A stretch of 64,000 nucleotides of DNA from Larimichthys crocea. Lineage: Eukaryota; Chordata; Actinopteri; Sciaenidae. The stretch lies in assembly GCF_000972845.2 (NCBI RefSeq), contig NC_040017.1, positions 26,549,954 to 26,613,953 on the forward strand, in the 5' to 3' direction. The first letter of the stretch is position 1. Each line of letters opens with the position of its first letter. A model generated the notes under the pieces. That model was given only the letters and a program-made list of their open reading frames with translations. It made no database searches and had not been told where the DNA came from. Positions 47,405 through 59,106 of this stretch are shown here, in pieces. Position numbers and translations under genes: made by a program.

Positions 47405-49630
47405 AACGTGGAATTCCTGCAGTCTGGCTCTTTCTTTCTTATCAAACTTCAGGTTTCACCACCAACAAAAGGAAATATGAGCATTCACCACATCTTTCAT
47501 GCAGGCACACTCCGCTGGTTCATTTTCAGAGTGAGTCAGAGCACTGCAAGCTGTCGGATAGTGCAAACTACACTCTGCGTCTCTATTATCCTCCAACCAT
47601 CACTTCTGCCTGCAGAGCTCAGAGATCCTGAGGCGTGTCCTTGCACTATGGCGCCCTCTGTTGAAATATCGTCATCACACCTGTGGCTTCACGTAAAGTT
47701 TGAGTTACACTCAAAGTCATGATGAGAGAGAACAGGCCCTCCAACAAAGTGTCAGACGGAGAACCTTTGTGATATTTGTCAAGTTACATTAATGTTTATT
47801 ATGACTTCTCTGTGTCACCCTTACACAGTGTAGCCTGTGCTGGGTCCATGAAACAAACCAAGGCAGAATACACCTGTGAGTGTCAGAGTTCAGTCCATGA
47901 ATCCAGCTGCACAGCGCTCAGATTCAGTGACATTTCAGGCTGACTGTGGAGGTCTGACCGCTCTGATCATCAGATCGGCCACCGCAGCCAAAATGCACCA
48001 CCCCCATTCAAATGAATGGAAAAACCTGTGTTTGGCCTGAATCAGGCTTCACAAATATGTAATGATTATTGCAGAGTAGTCAGAGGATTTTATTTCAACC
48101 GTTTTTAAAAATCTGCAGCAGCAAACGAGTTTGTTTTGCGCTCGCAGTGCTTCGACACAAAATGGAGTCACAGAAGTAAGAAGGCGGCAGGTGGAGCGGT
48201 GACAACGTGCAGAACAGGTTGTTGTGTAGTCACACGTAACACGAAAAACAGATGCTAATTTTACGGCTGTCAACGGACTAATTTGCCTAATCTTCACAGG
48301 GTTTTCCACTTTGAAGAAAATGCATATGAGCTGAAGGAAACTTTTAGCTCCTTAAAAAGTCGTTCCTGCGACTAAAAGTTTGAGGTAATTTGGGTGGAAA
48401 CACGGGTACAGTTTCACTTTAATAACGATTACTGGCCTCCAACTGTGGAAGGACTACCAGACTGTCCTACACAAAAAACATACTGTTACTTTAATGATAC
48501 GTTTATTTTAATTATTAGCTTAAACAACTAATTAAAAAAGATCATTTGACTAGTTTTAGGTGGAAACAAATAAACTTTTAACAGTTTAACAGACCCACGA
48601 CTCTCCAGCTTCCACTGAGTACAATACTTTCATATTACATCCCTCGGTGCCATGCACGCTCCACATTAAGACAAAATTAATTTGTTGTGTTGGACATCTA
48701 ACATTGTCCACAGTGAGACTGCATCCATTCTACACAAACACAGCACAATGACCTCCTATCTGCCAAACAGAAGTAAACGGCTCACACCGGCCTGCTGAAA
48801 AAACCTGAAGCCTTAGTTGTTTCATCTGAACAGCATCCAACACAATGTCATTACAAACACAACCATCAATATAATGTATTATATCAGCGTGTGGATGAAG
48901 AATCTGCTCACAAACTCTCCTGCACAGCATGTCTGACTACACAACTTGTCATGTGATTCCTCATACTCATAACAAAATGTAGTGAGCGAACACACTATAT
49001 GAGCAGAGATGAGTGTTTAGAGTTGGTGAAACAAGTGGAAGTTAAAGATATAAGTCACGTGTACGAGCAAACACTTGTTTAGTATTTCTCACCTCTCTCT
49101 CTCTTGTAGCTGTGCAAACACCTTCAGGCTGTTGTCTGTCGTGTTTGTCATCTCGGCTGGTTATAACTGAATGATGTTTAACGGAAGCTGAAAAGACCGG
49201 AAAACAAGTGTATACATTAGATACTGTAGATTAGACGAGCAAACAAACAAACAGGTTTCAGAGGGCGGTTAGAGAGGCACGAGGAGCTCGAAGCATGACG
49301 CAGCAGAGGTGGAAGAAGCAGCGCGTCAACCTGCAGCACAAGAACTACAGATACACGCTAAATTATCTGTCTGTGTGACGGATGGGGAAATATTCTTGAT
49401 GCACAGGAGCGAATCAAAACGTAAAAGAGAGTTACACTTACTAACATTATGAACAAAGTTCAAACAAATCTGAAAACTATCAAGAAGAAAAAAAGATCAC
49501 ACACACCTTAAAGTAAATATTAATGTCAGCCCACGACATCTGTAAAAGCTTTAAAAATGATAACACCCATATCAAACAATAATTACCATAAATTAAGAGA
49601 TGTAACCTGAGTTTGTGCTGTGACAAACAG
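47405..49630. other. Non-coding stretch
   Basis: No gene. A partial CTCF-like word lies at about 47648-47663. The rest is AT-rich, without a recognised repeat. Confidence 0.35.
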
Positions 49631-49634
49631 ATAA

Positions 49635-49710
49635 TTCATCACACTGGTTACCTGTTAAATACAGAGCTGATTTTAAACTTTTTAAACTCTGCTCCTTCCT
49701 GCATTCTTTA
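49635..49710 (+). pseudogene. Small LINE reverse-transcriptase relic
   Basis: One frame reads HWLPVKYRADFKLFKLC, matching the SLHWLPVK-R-DFKILL segment near the end of L2/Rex1-like LINE proteins. That segment is the part missing from the relic at 20.6 kb. Only about 25 residues are left. Confidence 0.55.
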
Positions 49711-50024
49711 TTTACCTGTCTCTTTATTTACCTGTGCCTTCTTTATCACCTGCTGCAGAGATCAATGGGTAGATCTGTTTTATTACTTTCAGTTTATCTG
49801 TGTTTATTGCACACTGCTCTCATGTTTTATATGAATTATGTTTTTATCTGGACTATGTGTACTGTTAGTAGTAGTAGTATTAATAACTGTAGTAGTATTA
49901 ATAACTGTGGCTGGAAAACATTCATTCATAAAACTAATGGGTCACACGTGCATCACCCATTGAATCAGATGGAATGAAGGTGTACAGCACGTGACTGTAT
50001 TACCTGTGTTAACCGCTACAGGTG

Positions 50025-50180
50025 ATCTTCATGCCGGAGCTCAGGTCAGAGGTCAGGTCAGCGGCCGGAGCCTGCGCACTGGACGCCGCAAGGGACAAAC
50101 CGCCGCTATTACGCACTGACGTCACGTCACGTCACTGACGCGTGTCTGTTCACCTTTAATGCAGGTTAGAGGCACGTGAA
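50025..50180 (+). promoter_or_regulatory. Promoter-like block 1 upstream of pld3
   Basis: GC- and CpG-rich block in AT-rich surroundings. It carries a perfect nuclear-receptor DR1 (AGGTCA G AGGTCA, 50043-50055) with a third overlapping AGGTCA. A CRE palindrome TGACGTCA (50117-50124) is followed by two CGTCA words and a TGACG. A CACGTG E-box lies at 50173-50178. It may be a distal or alternative promoter of pld3, 3.2 kb from its start codon. No transcript evidence is available. Confidence 0.4.
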
Positions 50181-50215
50181 GTAGATTTAGGACGAAGCAC
50201 ACACCGCATGCACAC

Positions 50216-50240
50216 TGTGTGTGTGTGTGTGTGTGTGTGT
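50216..50240. repeat. (GT)n microsatellite
   Basis: Short GT run between promoter-like block 1 and the transposon. Confidence 0.9.
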
Positions 50241-50289
50241 CAATGCCATGAACGAAGGGCGCCACCTTGTGCCTAAAACATAGAACATA

Positions 50290-50902
50290 GATGTGTCGTT
50301 GGTGAACGTATCGTTCAATTTGAACTAATCTTCTTTATGACTCGGGATGTAATGAGTAGTCTCAGTGAGTGATTCGTTCATGTTCATGCAGTACGTTCAT
50401 GGCAGCTGCATAAGGAAACAGAAATGATTCGTTCACGACTCTAAGACGTGTCCTCAAGTTTGAGTATCTCATTCATTTGTCACATGACAGGCAGCAGTTA
50501 GTTCATACAGATCGGTCTTTCGTTCATTTGTCACGTCGCCCACAAGTGGGCTACAGCACTGCACTAGTGGATGAACGGAAAAAAAAGATTAGTTCAATTT
50601 AGAGTCCGAGAGTCAGTGATCCGATTCAGTAAAAAGATTCGTTCAATTTAGAGTCCGATACTAATTGAGCCGATTCAGTAAAAAGATTCGTTCGATTTAG
50701 AGTCCGAGACTAATTGAGCCGATTCAGTAAAACGATTCGTTAAATTTAGAGTCCAAGACTAATTGAGCCGATTCAGTAAAAAGATTAGTTCAATTTAGAG
50801 TCCGAGACTAAGTGATCCGATTCAGTAAAAAGATTCGTTCAATTTAGAGTCCGAGACCAATTGAGCCGATTCAGTAAAAAGATTCGATCTTCCCAACACT
50901 AA
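50290..50902. mobile_element. Probable hAT-like non-autonomous DNA transposon with internal array
   Basis: The 3' edge, read on the - strand, begins TTAGTGTTGGGAAGATCGAA, similar to the TAGTGTTGGGAA ends of many fish non-autonomous DNA elements. The 5' part repeats GATTCGTTCA-type words and starts near GTGTCGTTGGTGAACGTATC, a degenerate counterpart. A 49-bp tandem array fills the 3' half. No transposase. The borders and the superfamily are inferred. Confidence 0.45.
50582..50886. repeat. 49-bp tandem repeat, about 6.2 copies
   Basis: Units start at 50582, 50631, 50680, 50729, 50778 and 50827, with a partial at 50876, so the period is exactly 49 bp without indels. Each unit carries AAAAAGATTCGTTCAATTTA, GAGTCCGAGACTAATTGAGC and CGATTCAGT with point changes. 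There are no unique spacers, so this is a minisatellite and not a CRISPR-like array. Confidence 0.95.
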
Positions 50903-50934
50903 CTACTGTACCTTCACTGCGCTACGTCACGCCG

Positions 50935-51150
50935 AGCGCTCCCCTGTGATTGGCTGACGGTCCGGCTCGGGTCACATGATCTGTGCTGTGCTCGGTGTTT
51001 TCACGGCTCAGCCTCGGTGCTGGACGCGCTTCTTGTTTGTTTGCAGTGAGTTTATCAATGAAACGACAGATTTAAACGTGACTTCACGTCAGGAACAGAC
51101 GCTGACGCTGCTGTACGCGGGGTTTGATGAAGCTGGACGCTCTGTAACAG
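50935..51150 (+). promoter_or_regulatory. Promoter-like block 2 and inferred non-coding exon 1 of pld3
   Basis: GC-rich block with TACGTCAC, an inverted CCAAT box (GATTGGCT, about 50948) and TCACATGA (50972-50979), the M-box bound by MITF/TFE factors that control lysosomal genes. No TATA. The transcribed part could end at 51150, where CAG|GTGTGT forms a donor. It would pair with the acceptor CTCAG at 53240, 80 bp upstream of the pld3 ATG. The exon is inferred from signals and distance only. Confidence 0.45.
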
Positions 51151-51154
51151 GTGT

Positions 51155-51715
51155 GTGGACCTGGTTTACCTGCGGAATGTGACGTGTTGTTGTTGTTTTG
51201 CACTGTCAGCGACTCTCTGCCTGCTCAGTTTACTGTGAATTAACGACAATTAATGCAGAATATGACATAACATCACAGGCCATGCTCTGCCTAAACTTTC
51301 CCGCGGGCTACACTCCTAATTATCCCACATTAATTAACCTGTATTTGCATATTTAGGCCTTCTACCAGCTGTCTTTATCTGCCCTATCTTATCAAATGAA
51401 GCATGCTCCTCATTCAATAATCCCAAACTCTGCACTCACTTGTTGTTCTTGTGTAATGTGATTTGTTCCCTTGCACAGATAAACAAGCTTTTCTTTGTCG
51501 TCCTCTGCTGTCAAGGCCTGCAGGATGTTTGGCTGTTGTATAATGTGGAGATAACTTCAGACTTCAGAAAGTGACGAGCTGCCTTCGTGTCATGTTTCGC
51601 TCACCGCTCTATCAGGAAATGTGTTTTCCCTTCTTTGAAATCAGGTTCGAGGAAATTCCCTTTAAAACAAAATATGTCGTACACGTTGATCGGCCTGTTT
51701 GCTCGATGTGCTGCA
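51155..51715. other. Inferred pld3 5' intron, first part
   Basis: No coding sequence. A non-repetitive block at about 51300-51430 with TATCTTATCAAATG and TTTGCATATTTA (GATA and octamer-like words) could be an intronic enhancer. Confidence 0.3.
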
Positions 51716-51719
51716 CGCC

Positions 51720-52260
51720 TTCAGATCAGATCACATTTTATTTGTACATCCTAAAGTCACAGAGTACATTTTCCTCTGAGGGCTTTACAATCTGTACAGG
51801 GAGTGACACCCTCTGTCCTTAGACCCTCGGTTCGAGTGAGGAAAAACTTTTAACAGGGAAAAAAGGTGGAAGAAACCTCAGGAAGAGCCACGGAGGAGGG
51901 ATCCCTCTCCCAGGACGGACAGACGTGCAATAGATGTCACGTGTACAGGACAAATCAACACAACGTCTCTTTCAGGGTTATGCCTAGTCAGGCACGGTAT
52001 TGGTCGAAGACGCAGTGTACAGGACGAATCAACACAAACATAATGAATTACAATGAATGATAAAATGATTACAGTAGCAGTGGAACCTGTGATAGAGATA
52101 GAGAGACACAGACAGCAGCAGCAAATCACAAACTAACTATAAACTGTAATAGACATATGGCAGCAATAATGACAGTAGTAATATGTGTAGTGGACAATCC
52201 ACGAGAACCTGCTGGACGACAGAGACAGAAACTCCAGGGAAGAAGTTTAGTTATTAAGTC
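51720..52260 (+). mobile_element. Widespread percomorph retroelement fragment
   Basis: The order TTTTATTTGTACATCC, CTGAGGGCTTTACAATCTGT, GACACCCTCTGTCCTTAGAC, GAGGAAAAACTTTTAACAGG, GAAGAAACCTCAGGAAGAGC, GGAGGGATCCCTCTCCCAGG, ACGGACAGACGTGCAATAG matches a very common fish retroelement sequence known from spiny-rayed fishes. CGAGAACCTGCTGGACGAC follows near 52.2 kb. TGTACAGGACAAATCAACAC occurs twice about 73 bp apart. No protein is left. Family name not certain. Confidence 0.7.
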
Positions 52261-52264
52261 TTGT

Positions 52265-53240
52265 GTCCACGTGTGTTTATCTAACAGTTCCCACACCAGC
52301 AGCTGTAATGAGTCACATGACTCTGCGAGGAGCTGACTCCCGTGACCGTCGGCTCTGACACAGGGTTGTGCAATATGACCAAATTAGACCGAGATCGGGT
52401 CCGAGGAGTCCACAATCTACTTATCAGGTCAGATCATAGAGACTGTGGTGTTCAGTGTCTTCACATGAACTCATTGACTAGTGGATCAACACTTCAGGAA
52501 CAGACCGGTAGTGATGAATCACTTCACGAGGCTCTTCTTAGGGTGACTGGAAGCAAACGTTAAAGTGTTTTTATTTTATCTGTTGGCTTCAGATCAGACT
52601 CAGGTTTGAATCATTTTGTTCCCTTTGTTGTTTCTTTGTTGTGTTTTATTTGTGTGAAGTTTCTAATCTGAATTGTGATTTCTTTTTTTGGCTTCTCTGA
52701 GATTTTGAAGCTTCACAGAGTCACACTGTTACCGTCAGCCTTCGATATCATTTCTCTCATTACTTCCTCTCCCGTTTGAAATCACGAGACCTCAGACTAA
52801 ACCACTTTCTGTTTGGAAGATGTTTTTGTGATTGTAGAGCTGCAGCTGTGTGTGTTTATGTGTGTGTGTGTGGGTGTGTGTGTTGTCTTTGTGTCAGAGA
52901 TGTGCAGGTTTTTCTCTGTGTGTGGTGTTGAACATCCAGAACCTTCTCTTTGTCGAGTGTGTGGAGGAGAGACAATGACGTTTGAGATTGCCGTGTTTTG
53001 TCAGATCTGTAGCTCAGTTAGCTCAGACGTGTTGATGGGTGTCGGTCACTCAAACAGAAACTCTGTGGATCCGCTTTTCTAAACGACGCAGATCAAATCT
53101 TATTCATCAGATCCTGGTTAGTAAACATCAACGAGCTGTGACCATTTGAAGCTGCAGTGACAGTTTCAGGCTTTACCACAGACACGTGATGATCTGACGT
53201 AACATTACATGTCGTGTTTTGTTCCTCTGTTTGGTCTCAG
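52265..53240. other. Inferred pld3 5' intron, last part
   Basis: No coding exon could be supported. Short GT repeats lie at about 52845-52883. It ends in a good polypyrimidine tract and acceptor (CTCTGTTTGGTCTCAG). Confidence 0.4.
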
Positions 53241-53321
53241 AGCCGCAGAAAATCTTCTGACCTGAGCTGAACTGCAGATATCGATATAACGAACCAATCA
53301 GATGTCATTTAGTCTTTGAAA
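53241..53321 (+). promoter_or_regulatory. pld3 5' UTR (start-codon exon) with a 5-codon upstream ORF
   Basis: This stretch lies between the CTCAG acceptor and the pld3 ATG. An upstream ATG at 53302 gives ATG TCA TTT AGT CTT TGA, ending at 53319, two bases before the main ATG at 53322. Such a tightly placed short frame could lower or condition translation of pld3. Confidence 0.55.
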
Positions 53322-54798
53322 ATGAAGACGGACATCGCTTACAACCAGGTAAGACGCCTTCAGGTGCTTTCATGAACTTTAATCCATGTCGGTGTTGAAT
53401 ATTTGACACTTTTGATTGAGTTTGACTAAATATTTACAGTTAAAGAAGATGGGCATTTTGACATTTTGTGCCTTCATGATTTATTTCTAAGACTCTGTGA
53501 GGAAATACTTCCTGTTCTTCATGAACGCTGTGTCTTAAATTCAGAGAGCTCGTTGCTCAGATCTGAGGCGTTTCCCCATTCTGTCTGTCGTAAGCTCTGA
53601 CTCACACCTCTGTTTCATAATTTCATCTTATTCTCACTCCTGTTTTAAAAATAACTCCAGATGTTGAAGTCTTCTGAGTAGTTATGAACAGAGGACCTCG
53701 TCCTCTTATATGGTAGAATAAAGTTTGGTAGCCTCCTCGTTCCTCTTGATGAGTGACACTTGTGAAAGTGAGCAGTAAGAATTTGATTTCATGTTGTAAA
53801 CTCTGTGAAAGTAGTTCCTCAAATATCATATGAATAAATATTAACTTGTTCTTCCGACGCCTGCAGCTGGAGGACGCGGAGAGGAGAAGACAAGAATCCA
53901 ACAGGAGAGAACGAGTGGTGCGTTACACAAACACAAATCAAACGACGAAGGATAAATGTGATTTAATCAACTTTCAACTTTGAGCTTTGCTTCCTCCTCT
54001 TCCAGTATTCCAGATGTGTGTTCGCTCTGGCCACTGTGGCCACTGTGCTGCTGGCCGCCACGGCCCTCTACAGCCTCCTGACACCGAGGGCTCCCTTCTC
54101 CCATCCCACCCCGAGCAGCAGCCTCCCCCTGCCACAGGCCGAGTCCTGCTCAGATGCCTGCAAGTAAGCAAACGTTTTCATTTTCACACAGTCACCTGAA
54201 CCGTTCCTGTTTTGTGTGAGAGTTCATGTAAAGAACGTTTCTCTTTCTGTATCTGCAAACACTCGAGTATCTGCTTCCTCTGCAGTCGAGTTATTAATAT
54301 CGCCTCTCGTTCCCCGTGTCAGGATCGTTCTGGTTGAGAGCATCCCTGAAGGTCTGGAGTTTAACTCCAGCACCACTCACCCCTCCATCTTCCAGGCGTG
54401 GCTCAACCTCATGAGCGAGGCTCGCAGCAGCATCGACATCGCCTCCTTCTATTGGACGCTCACTAACAAAGACACCGGCACTGAGGAGCCGACAGCCTAT
54501 CAGGTCAGCTCGAGCTTTGAATGGCCGAATGACACAGGATGAGTTTCACTTGAGTTTAATGGACACGCGGAATAACATTTCTCTTGCTTTGTGCGCAGGG
54601 TGAGGCTATTCTGAAGACACTGAGTGAACTTTCTGGGAAGTTGTCTGTTCGCATCGCAGTCAACACGCCGCAGCAGAGCCAACCGCAGGGCGACCTCAGA
54701 CAGCTCAACGAATCAGGTGACAGACGACAAACAGACGGATCAGCTGTCTGATGTTTAGGTTGATTCTGCTACAGTTAATCCAGCCTCATTAAAGCACT

Positions 54799-54865
<67 letters not shown>

Positions 54866-57070
54866 TTTTCAGGAGCTGATATCAGGACAGTGAACATGAG
54901 AGCGCTCACCTCCGGCGTCCTCCACACAAAGTTCTGGGTGGTGGATAAGAAACACATTTACATCGGCAGCGCCAACATGGACTGGAGGTCGCTCACGCAG
55001 GTACACACACACACTCACACACACACACTCATACACACTCCTTACTCCAGTACCAGGTTAACCCTAAGTCTCACCCGGCTCAGTCTGATCCCAGACGATA
55101 TCTGCTGAACTGAAGCAGAATTTAGTTTCTTCTGCTTTTAACAGGAAGTCCTGGTGTTGCTTCAAACGTTCGGTCACATGCCACGCTGGAAGAATTATTC
55201 TCAATTGCTTTAATAATGTGACGGTCATCAATGTGTCACATGTCAGATATTGTGTCATACTCAGGATTTATTTTGCTGACTCGTCTCTGCCATCCTGTCT
55301 TTGTGAGAGTGCAGCAACATCCAGTTTTCATTTCTTTTCATCGTCACAGTTTCAGAGAATCTGTAAAAGTCTGTCAGAGGATAATTGGATGCTGTCGGTC
55401 TGCAGGTGAAGGAGCTCGGAGCGGTGGTCTATAACTGCAGCTGCCTGGCTGCAGACCTGGGTAAGATCTTTGAAGCGTATTGGTTCCTGGGGGAGAGTCA
55501 GTCAATCCCGTCACCGTGGCCCAGCAGCTTCTCCACCTACTACAACAAGGACACGCCCCTGCAGCTGCCGCTCAATAACACGCCGTCCAGCGTCTACCTG
55601 TCGGTGAGATACGTACAGCCTCACAGTCATGACGTCTGATTTTAACCACAGTATAAAAAACTCCTGTGACAAAATGTTCTCCACTGAGATGTCAGACCGG
55701 TTATTTTACAGTCATGTGATCTGCAGTCCCAGCTGAGGCCACAGAACCTCCACCCTCCTCCATCAAACCTGTAAAATGTTGCTAAAAAGAGTAACTCCTT
55801 CATCGGATCAGTCTCTAACTTCTCGCTCTCGTCTCTCTCAGAGTTCACCTCCATCCTTCTGCGCAGCCGGCCGGACTCCAGACCTTCAGTCCATCCTCAG
55901 TGTGATGGAGGACGCCCGCAGCTTCATCTACATCGCTGTCATGAACTACCTGCCCACCATGGAGTTCTCACGTCCTAAAAGGTACAGCTGATCCGGAGAG
56001 AGCAGGCAACAAAGGCCAGCGTGTCTCTGTGGATGGTTATCCATATTCAGACAGTCAGTCCAACACTTTGTGATGCCCACATGATCTGACCTCATGACTC
56101 TGGTGACTGACTGTCACTTCTGAGTGTCTCCACAGTTAGACGGATTGCTGACATGCCTTTCAAGGCCAGCGTCAGAGCATGGCCGCAGACTGTTGGTCCT
56201 CTTTCCTTCCTTTATTCTTGGTTTCGTTCCCTTTGTACCCTGACGTCCAGCTGTTAACATCGTCCGTGTGTAAATGAGTGTAAACAAACCTCCATGTTGG
56301 TGTGTTTGGTGCAAATATCTGCACCAACGTTATTCTGAGCATTTTATCTGAGGATCAATGATGCTGAATAGAGCTGTGGTAACTTCTTTGCATGGTTAAC
56401 GTCTCGTGTATTCGTGCTCTGCAGGTACTGGGCCGACATCGACACCCAGCTGAGGCGGATGGCGTACGAGAGGCGAGTCAAAGTGCGCCTGCTGATCAGC
56501 TGCTGGGCCAGCACCCAGCCCGTCATGTTCCCCTTCCTGAAGTCTCTGGCCTCAGTTTACGACCACAAGAGCAAACTGGACATCCAGGTGGTGAGTACCT
56601 CCACCTCCACCTCCACCTCCTCTGTTTGTTTGTTAAAGAAGACAGGAGTACTTATTATGAGGCAGTATCACTAACCTGGTGAACTCTTGGTTCCTTATCC
56701 AGAGGCTGTTTGTGGTGCCTGCCACCTCGAAGCAGAAGGAAATTCCCTTTGCCAGAGTCAACCACAACAAGTACATGGTGACCGACAAGATCGCCTACAT
56801 AGGTGCGGCTGCATACACACTGCATGATGTATGTGAGACAGAAAAAGAAAAACAAACCTGATCTGTTCCTTTCTGTCTTCAGGTACGTCAAACTGGTCAG
56901 GTGACTACTTTGTGAGCACGGCTGGCTCAGCATTAGTTGTCAACCAGACCGCATCACAGTCCCTGGAGCCAACCGTCCAATCACAGCTGAGGGAAGTGTT
57001 CGAGAGGGACTGGAACTCCGACTACAGCAAACCTCTGACCCAGAACTCGGACCTCAAAGACTTGTGTTAG
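53322..57070 (+). CDS. pld3: Phospholipase D3, endolysosomal 5' exonuclease (11 coding exons)
   Basis: Coding exons: 53322-53348, 53867-53917, 54006-54163, 54323-54503, 54599-54716, 54873-55000, 55406-55603, 55842-55981, 56425-56590, 56703-56802, 56883-57070. They give 484 aa (human PLD3: 490), all with GT-AG borders and matching phases. The protein has a short cytosolic N-terminus, a signal-anchor helix at about residues 30-51 (type II membrane protein) and a luminal PLD fold. Catalytic HKD motif 1 is HTKFWVVD (H196, K198, D203) in exon 6; motif 2 is HNKYMVTD (H410, K412, D417) across exon 10, followed by IGTSNWSG. Conserved blocks include [28 protein letters not shown] and KVRLLISCW. Several N-glycosylation sites (NSS, NCS, NNT, NWS, NQT) fit a luminal protein. 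The family degrades single-stranded nucleic acid in lysosomes and limits TLR9-type sensing. PLD4 is the alternative, but length and block matches favour PLD3. Confidence 0.95.
54802..54865. repeat. (GT)n microsatellite at the pld3 intron 5 acceptor
   Basis: GT run of about 64 bp that reaches to within about 8 bp of the exon 6 acceptor (TTTTTCAG at 54872). It replaces most of the normal polypyrimidine tract and sits in the branch-point zone. The next intron begins with a CA run (about 55002-55033). Confidence 0.92.
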
Positions 57071-57827
57071 TTTCATCACTCAGTATTATCACAGGCGGAC
57101 GCTTCAACACATAATGCAGTCTACAGTTGCACATTTATTTAGTATTTAAACACTTTTGTGCTGGTCAGCTGAAGTTTTTGTGGAGACCTCTCAGCAGAGA
57201 GATCGTGGACTGGCTTAGACCAAACCAGTAAACTTCCCAGCACTGCCAGTCTCCACCACTACCAGGGTTCTTCTTTAGTCAGACTGTGCTGCGACACGTC
57301 ACCAGCAGACATGTGTGATCAACTTGAATGAATTGAATCATGGTTTGTGTCATGTGGCAGCAGCAGCAGAAGGGGGCGCTGTGTTTGCTGAAGCGATCGA
57401 TTCACTGATCACTCTGTAGTTTTAAAGATCGATCACATCATTACTTCTTAAGCCTTAAAGGGAGTTTTTATTTTTTTTTATTCCAGCTCATCTCAGGGAG
57501 TTTGAGTTTTCTTAACGGATCCTTTTAATTGGTGGAATAATTAAATTAAACTGCTGTGTTGTGCTCATGCTATAAATAAGATGCGCTCTCTCTCTCTCTC
57601 CTAAAATCACTTATTTTAATATTAAAGTCAGCAGTTAAACAAGGATGAACAAATGAAATTTCCACCGTGTGGAGTGATTGAAAATGCCAATTAGTGAAGA
57701 GGTGGTTGTTATGGCAACTGTCCAGAGAAGTGTGTTTGTTTTTTGTTTTTGTTTTGTTTTTAATGCTGAATTTAAAAAAAAAAACAAAGAAGCTCTGGAG
57801 CAGTTTTGATTTTTCACTCTCAATAAA
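57071..57827 (+). other. pld3 3' UTR with poly(A) signal and a CTCF-like motif
   Basis: The stretch runs from the stop codon to AATAAA at 57822-57827, which is followed by a T/C-rich region. GCAGAAGGGGGCGCT at 57366-57380 fits the CTCF core at 14 of 15 positions. A (CT)n run lies at about 57586-57600. Confidence 0.5.
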
Positions 57828-57829
57828 CG

Positions 57830-59015
57830 TCTTTGAACGAAGCCTCTTCTCTTCTTCATGTTCTTATATATTATTATTTATATGACACAGCAGACCTGAC
57901 TAAAACATTTGAACAGCAGGTTGTGTGACAGTGCACTGCAGAGTGTTTGATTTCATCCAGGATTTTAGAAATACTGACTCAATATATTTAAAGATTTTGT
58001 GCAAAATATTGTCGATTAGCAGCTCTGTGATGATTTCTATCAGACGTCTGAACAGGTTGGACTTGACCTGTGAATGTTTTGTAAGGCTGAGGATAATCGA
58101 ACCTTCTTCCCTTAATAATGCCGCTTTAGTCGGTGTGGTGACGAGAGAATTACAACACAGGAGTGGAAAATTAAAAGTTTCAAAATACAAGTGACATCAC
58201 AAACATCACAATGAAAGCTGTGGAGATCAAACCGGGTTGTATTCAGAAATAACACTTACATATTCCTACAATTTCCCAACGTATGCGAGATCTCCTCATG
58301 GCAGTTTCTTTAAAAGAGAGTAGTACTCTTGTGCAGTCGGTCTGTTTACTGCAGGTCGGCCTCTCTCTGTGATGCTGGACTGTTTCCAGAGTCAAAGAGT
58401 GGACTGAGGTCAGTACCTGTACCTGTAGAAAGGAGACAAACCTCACAGGATGATGAAGTACTCAGACTTCTACAGCCATCCTGCAGAGATATCAGCTCAG
58501 ATTTTGTGTCATATCTGTGCAGAAGAGTGTCAGGCAGTCCTGGGTGTCTTGCTCTTACTGTAGGAGGGGTGGGGGGGTATTCACATGTCTGTGCCCAGAG
58601 GCCACAATGTCTGATAATCCGTCTTTGGGTGGAGGGTGTTCTGGGGTCTGTCTTTTACTGTTCGGATTATGCTGATATTATTATGTTGTACAGTATGAGG
58701 GGGCGGCTGGACTCTCCTCTGGCCCCCCTGCTGTGTATTGTTTGTTCCCAGACTCAGTACAAAAGACCTGCTGAGCTCCTCTGTCTCCATACATCACTGT
58801 ATCAGCCTCCATCTGCGCACAGCGGCGCGGAGGCGGAGCGTTAACCGGTCAGCATGGTGGACATGGCGGCACCGACACTGCTGCACGCAGGCAGCTTTTA
58901 AACTGGAAACAGGTTTGATTAAATAATAATCGGTGCCATCTGTGCACGAGAAACGTTTTTATTATTATTTTTTTTTTTTATGCATTCCTGCGAGATGGAG
59001 CCTGATCGGACCTCA
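57830..59015. other. Non-coding stretch downstream of pld3
   Basis: No gene was confirmed. A GC-rich piece at about 58810-58900 contains ACATGGCGGCA, a YY1-like start-site element, but no exon follows. A T-run lies at about 58965. Confidence 0.35.
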
Positions 59016-59106
59016 GAGAAGTTAGTTTGAAGTTGGATATTGGACAGACATTTCCAGTGCGCCCGTATTGCAGACTTTACGGTAAACACACGGAGATAGA
59101 AGAGGC

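Noticed and set aside
50582..50886. Regular repeat array considered as CRISPR-like
   Set aside because: Units are contiguous with no unique spacers, and the host is a vertebrate.
58243..58850. Open frames on both strands considered as exons of an immune-type receptor or a second gene
   Set aside because: No immunoglobulin Cys-Trp-Cys pattern or other domain, and no consistent splice chain.
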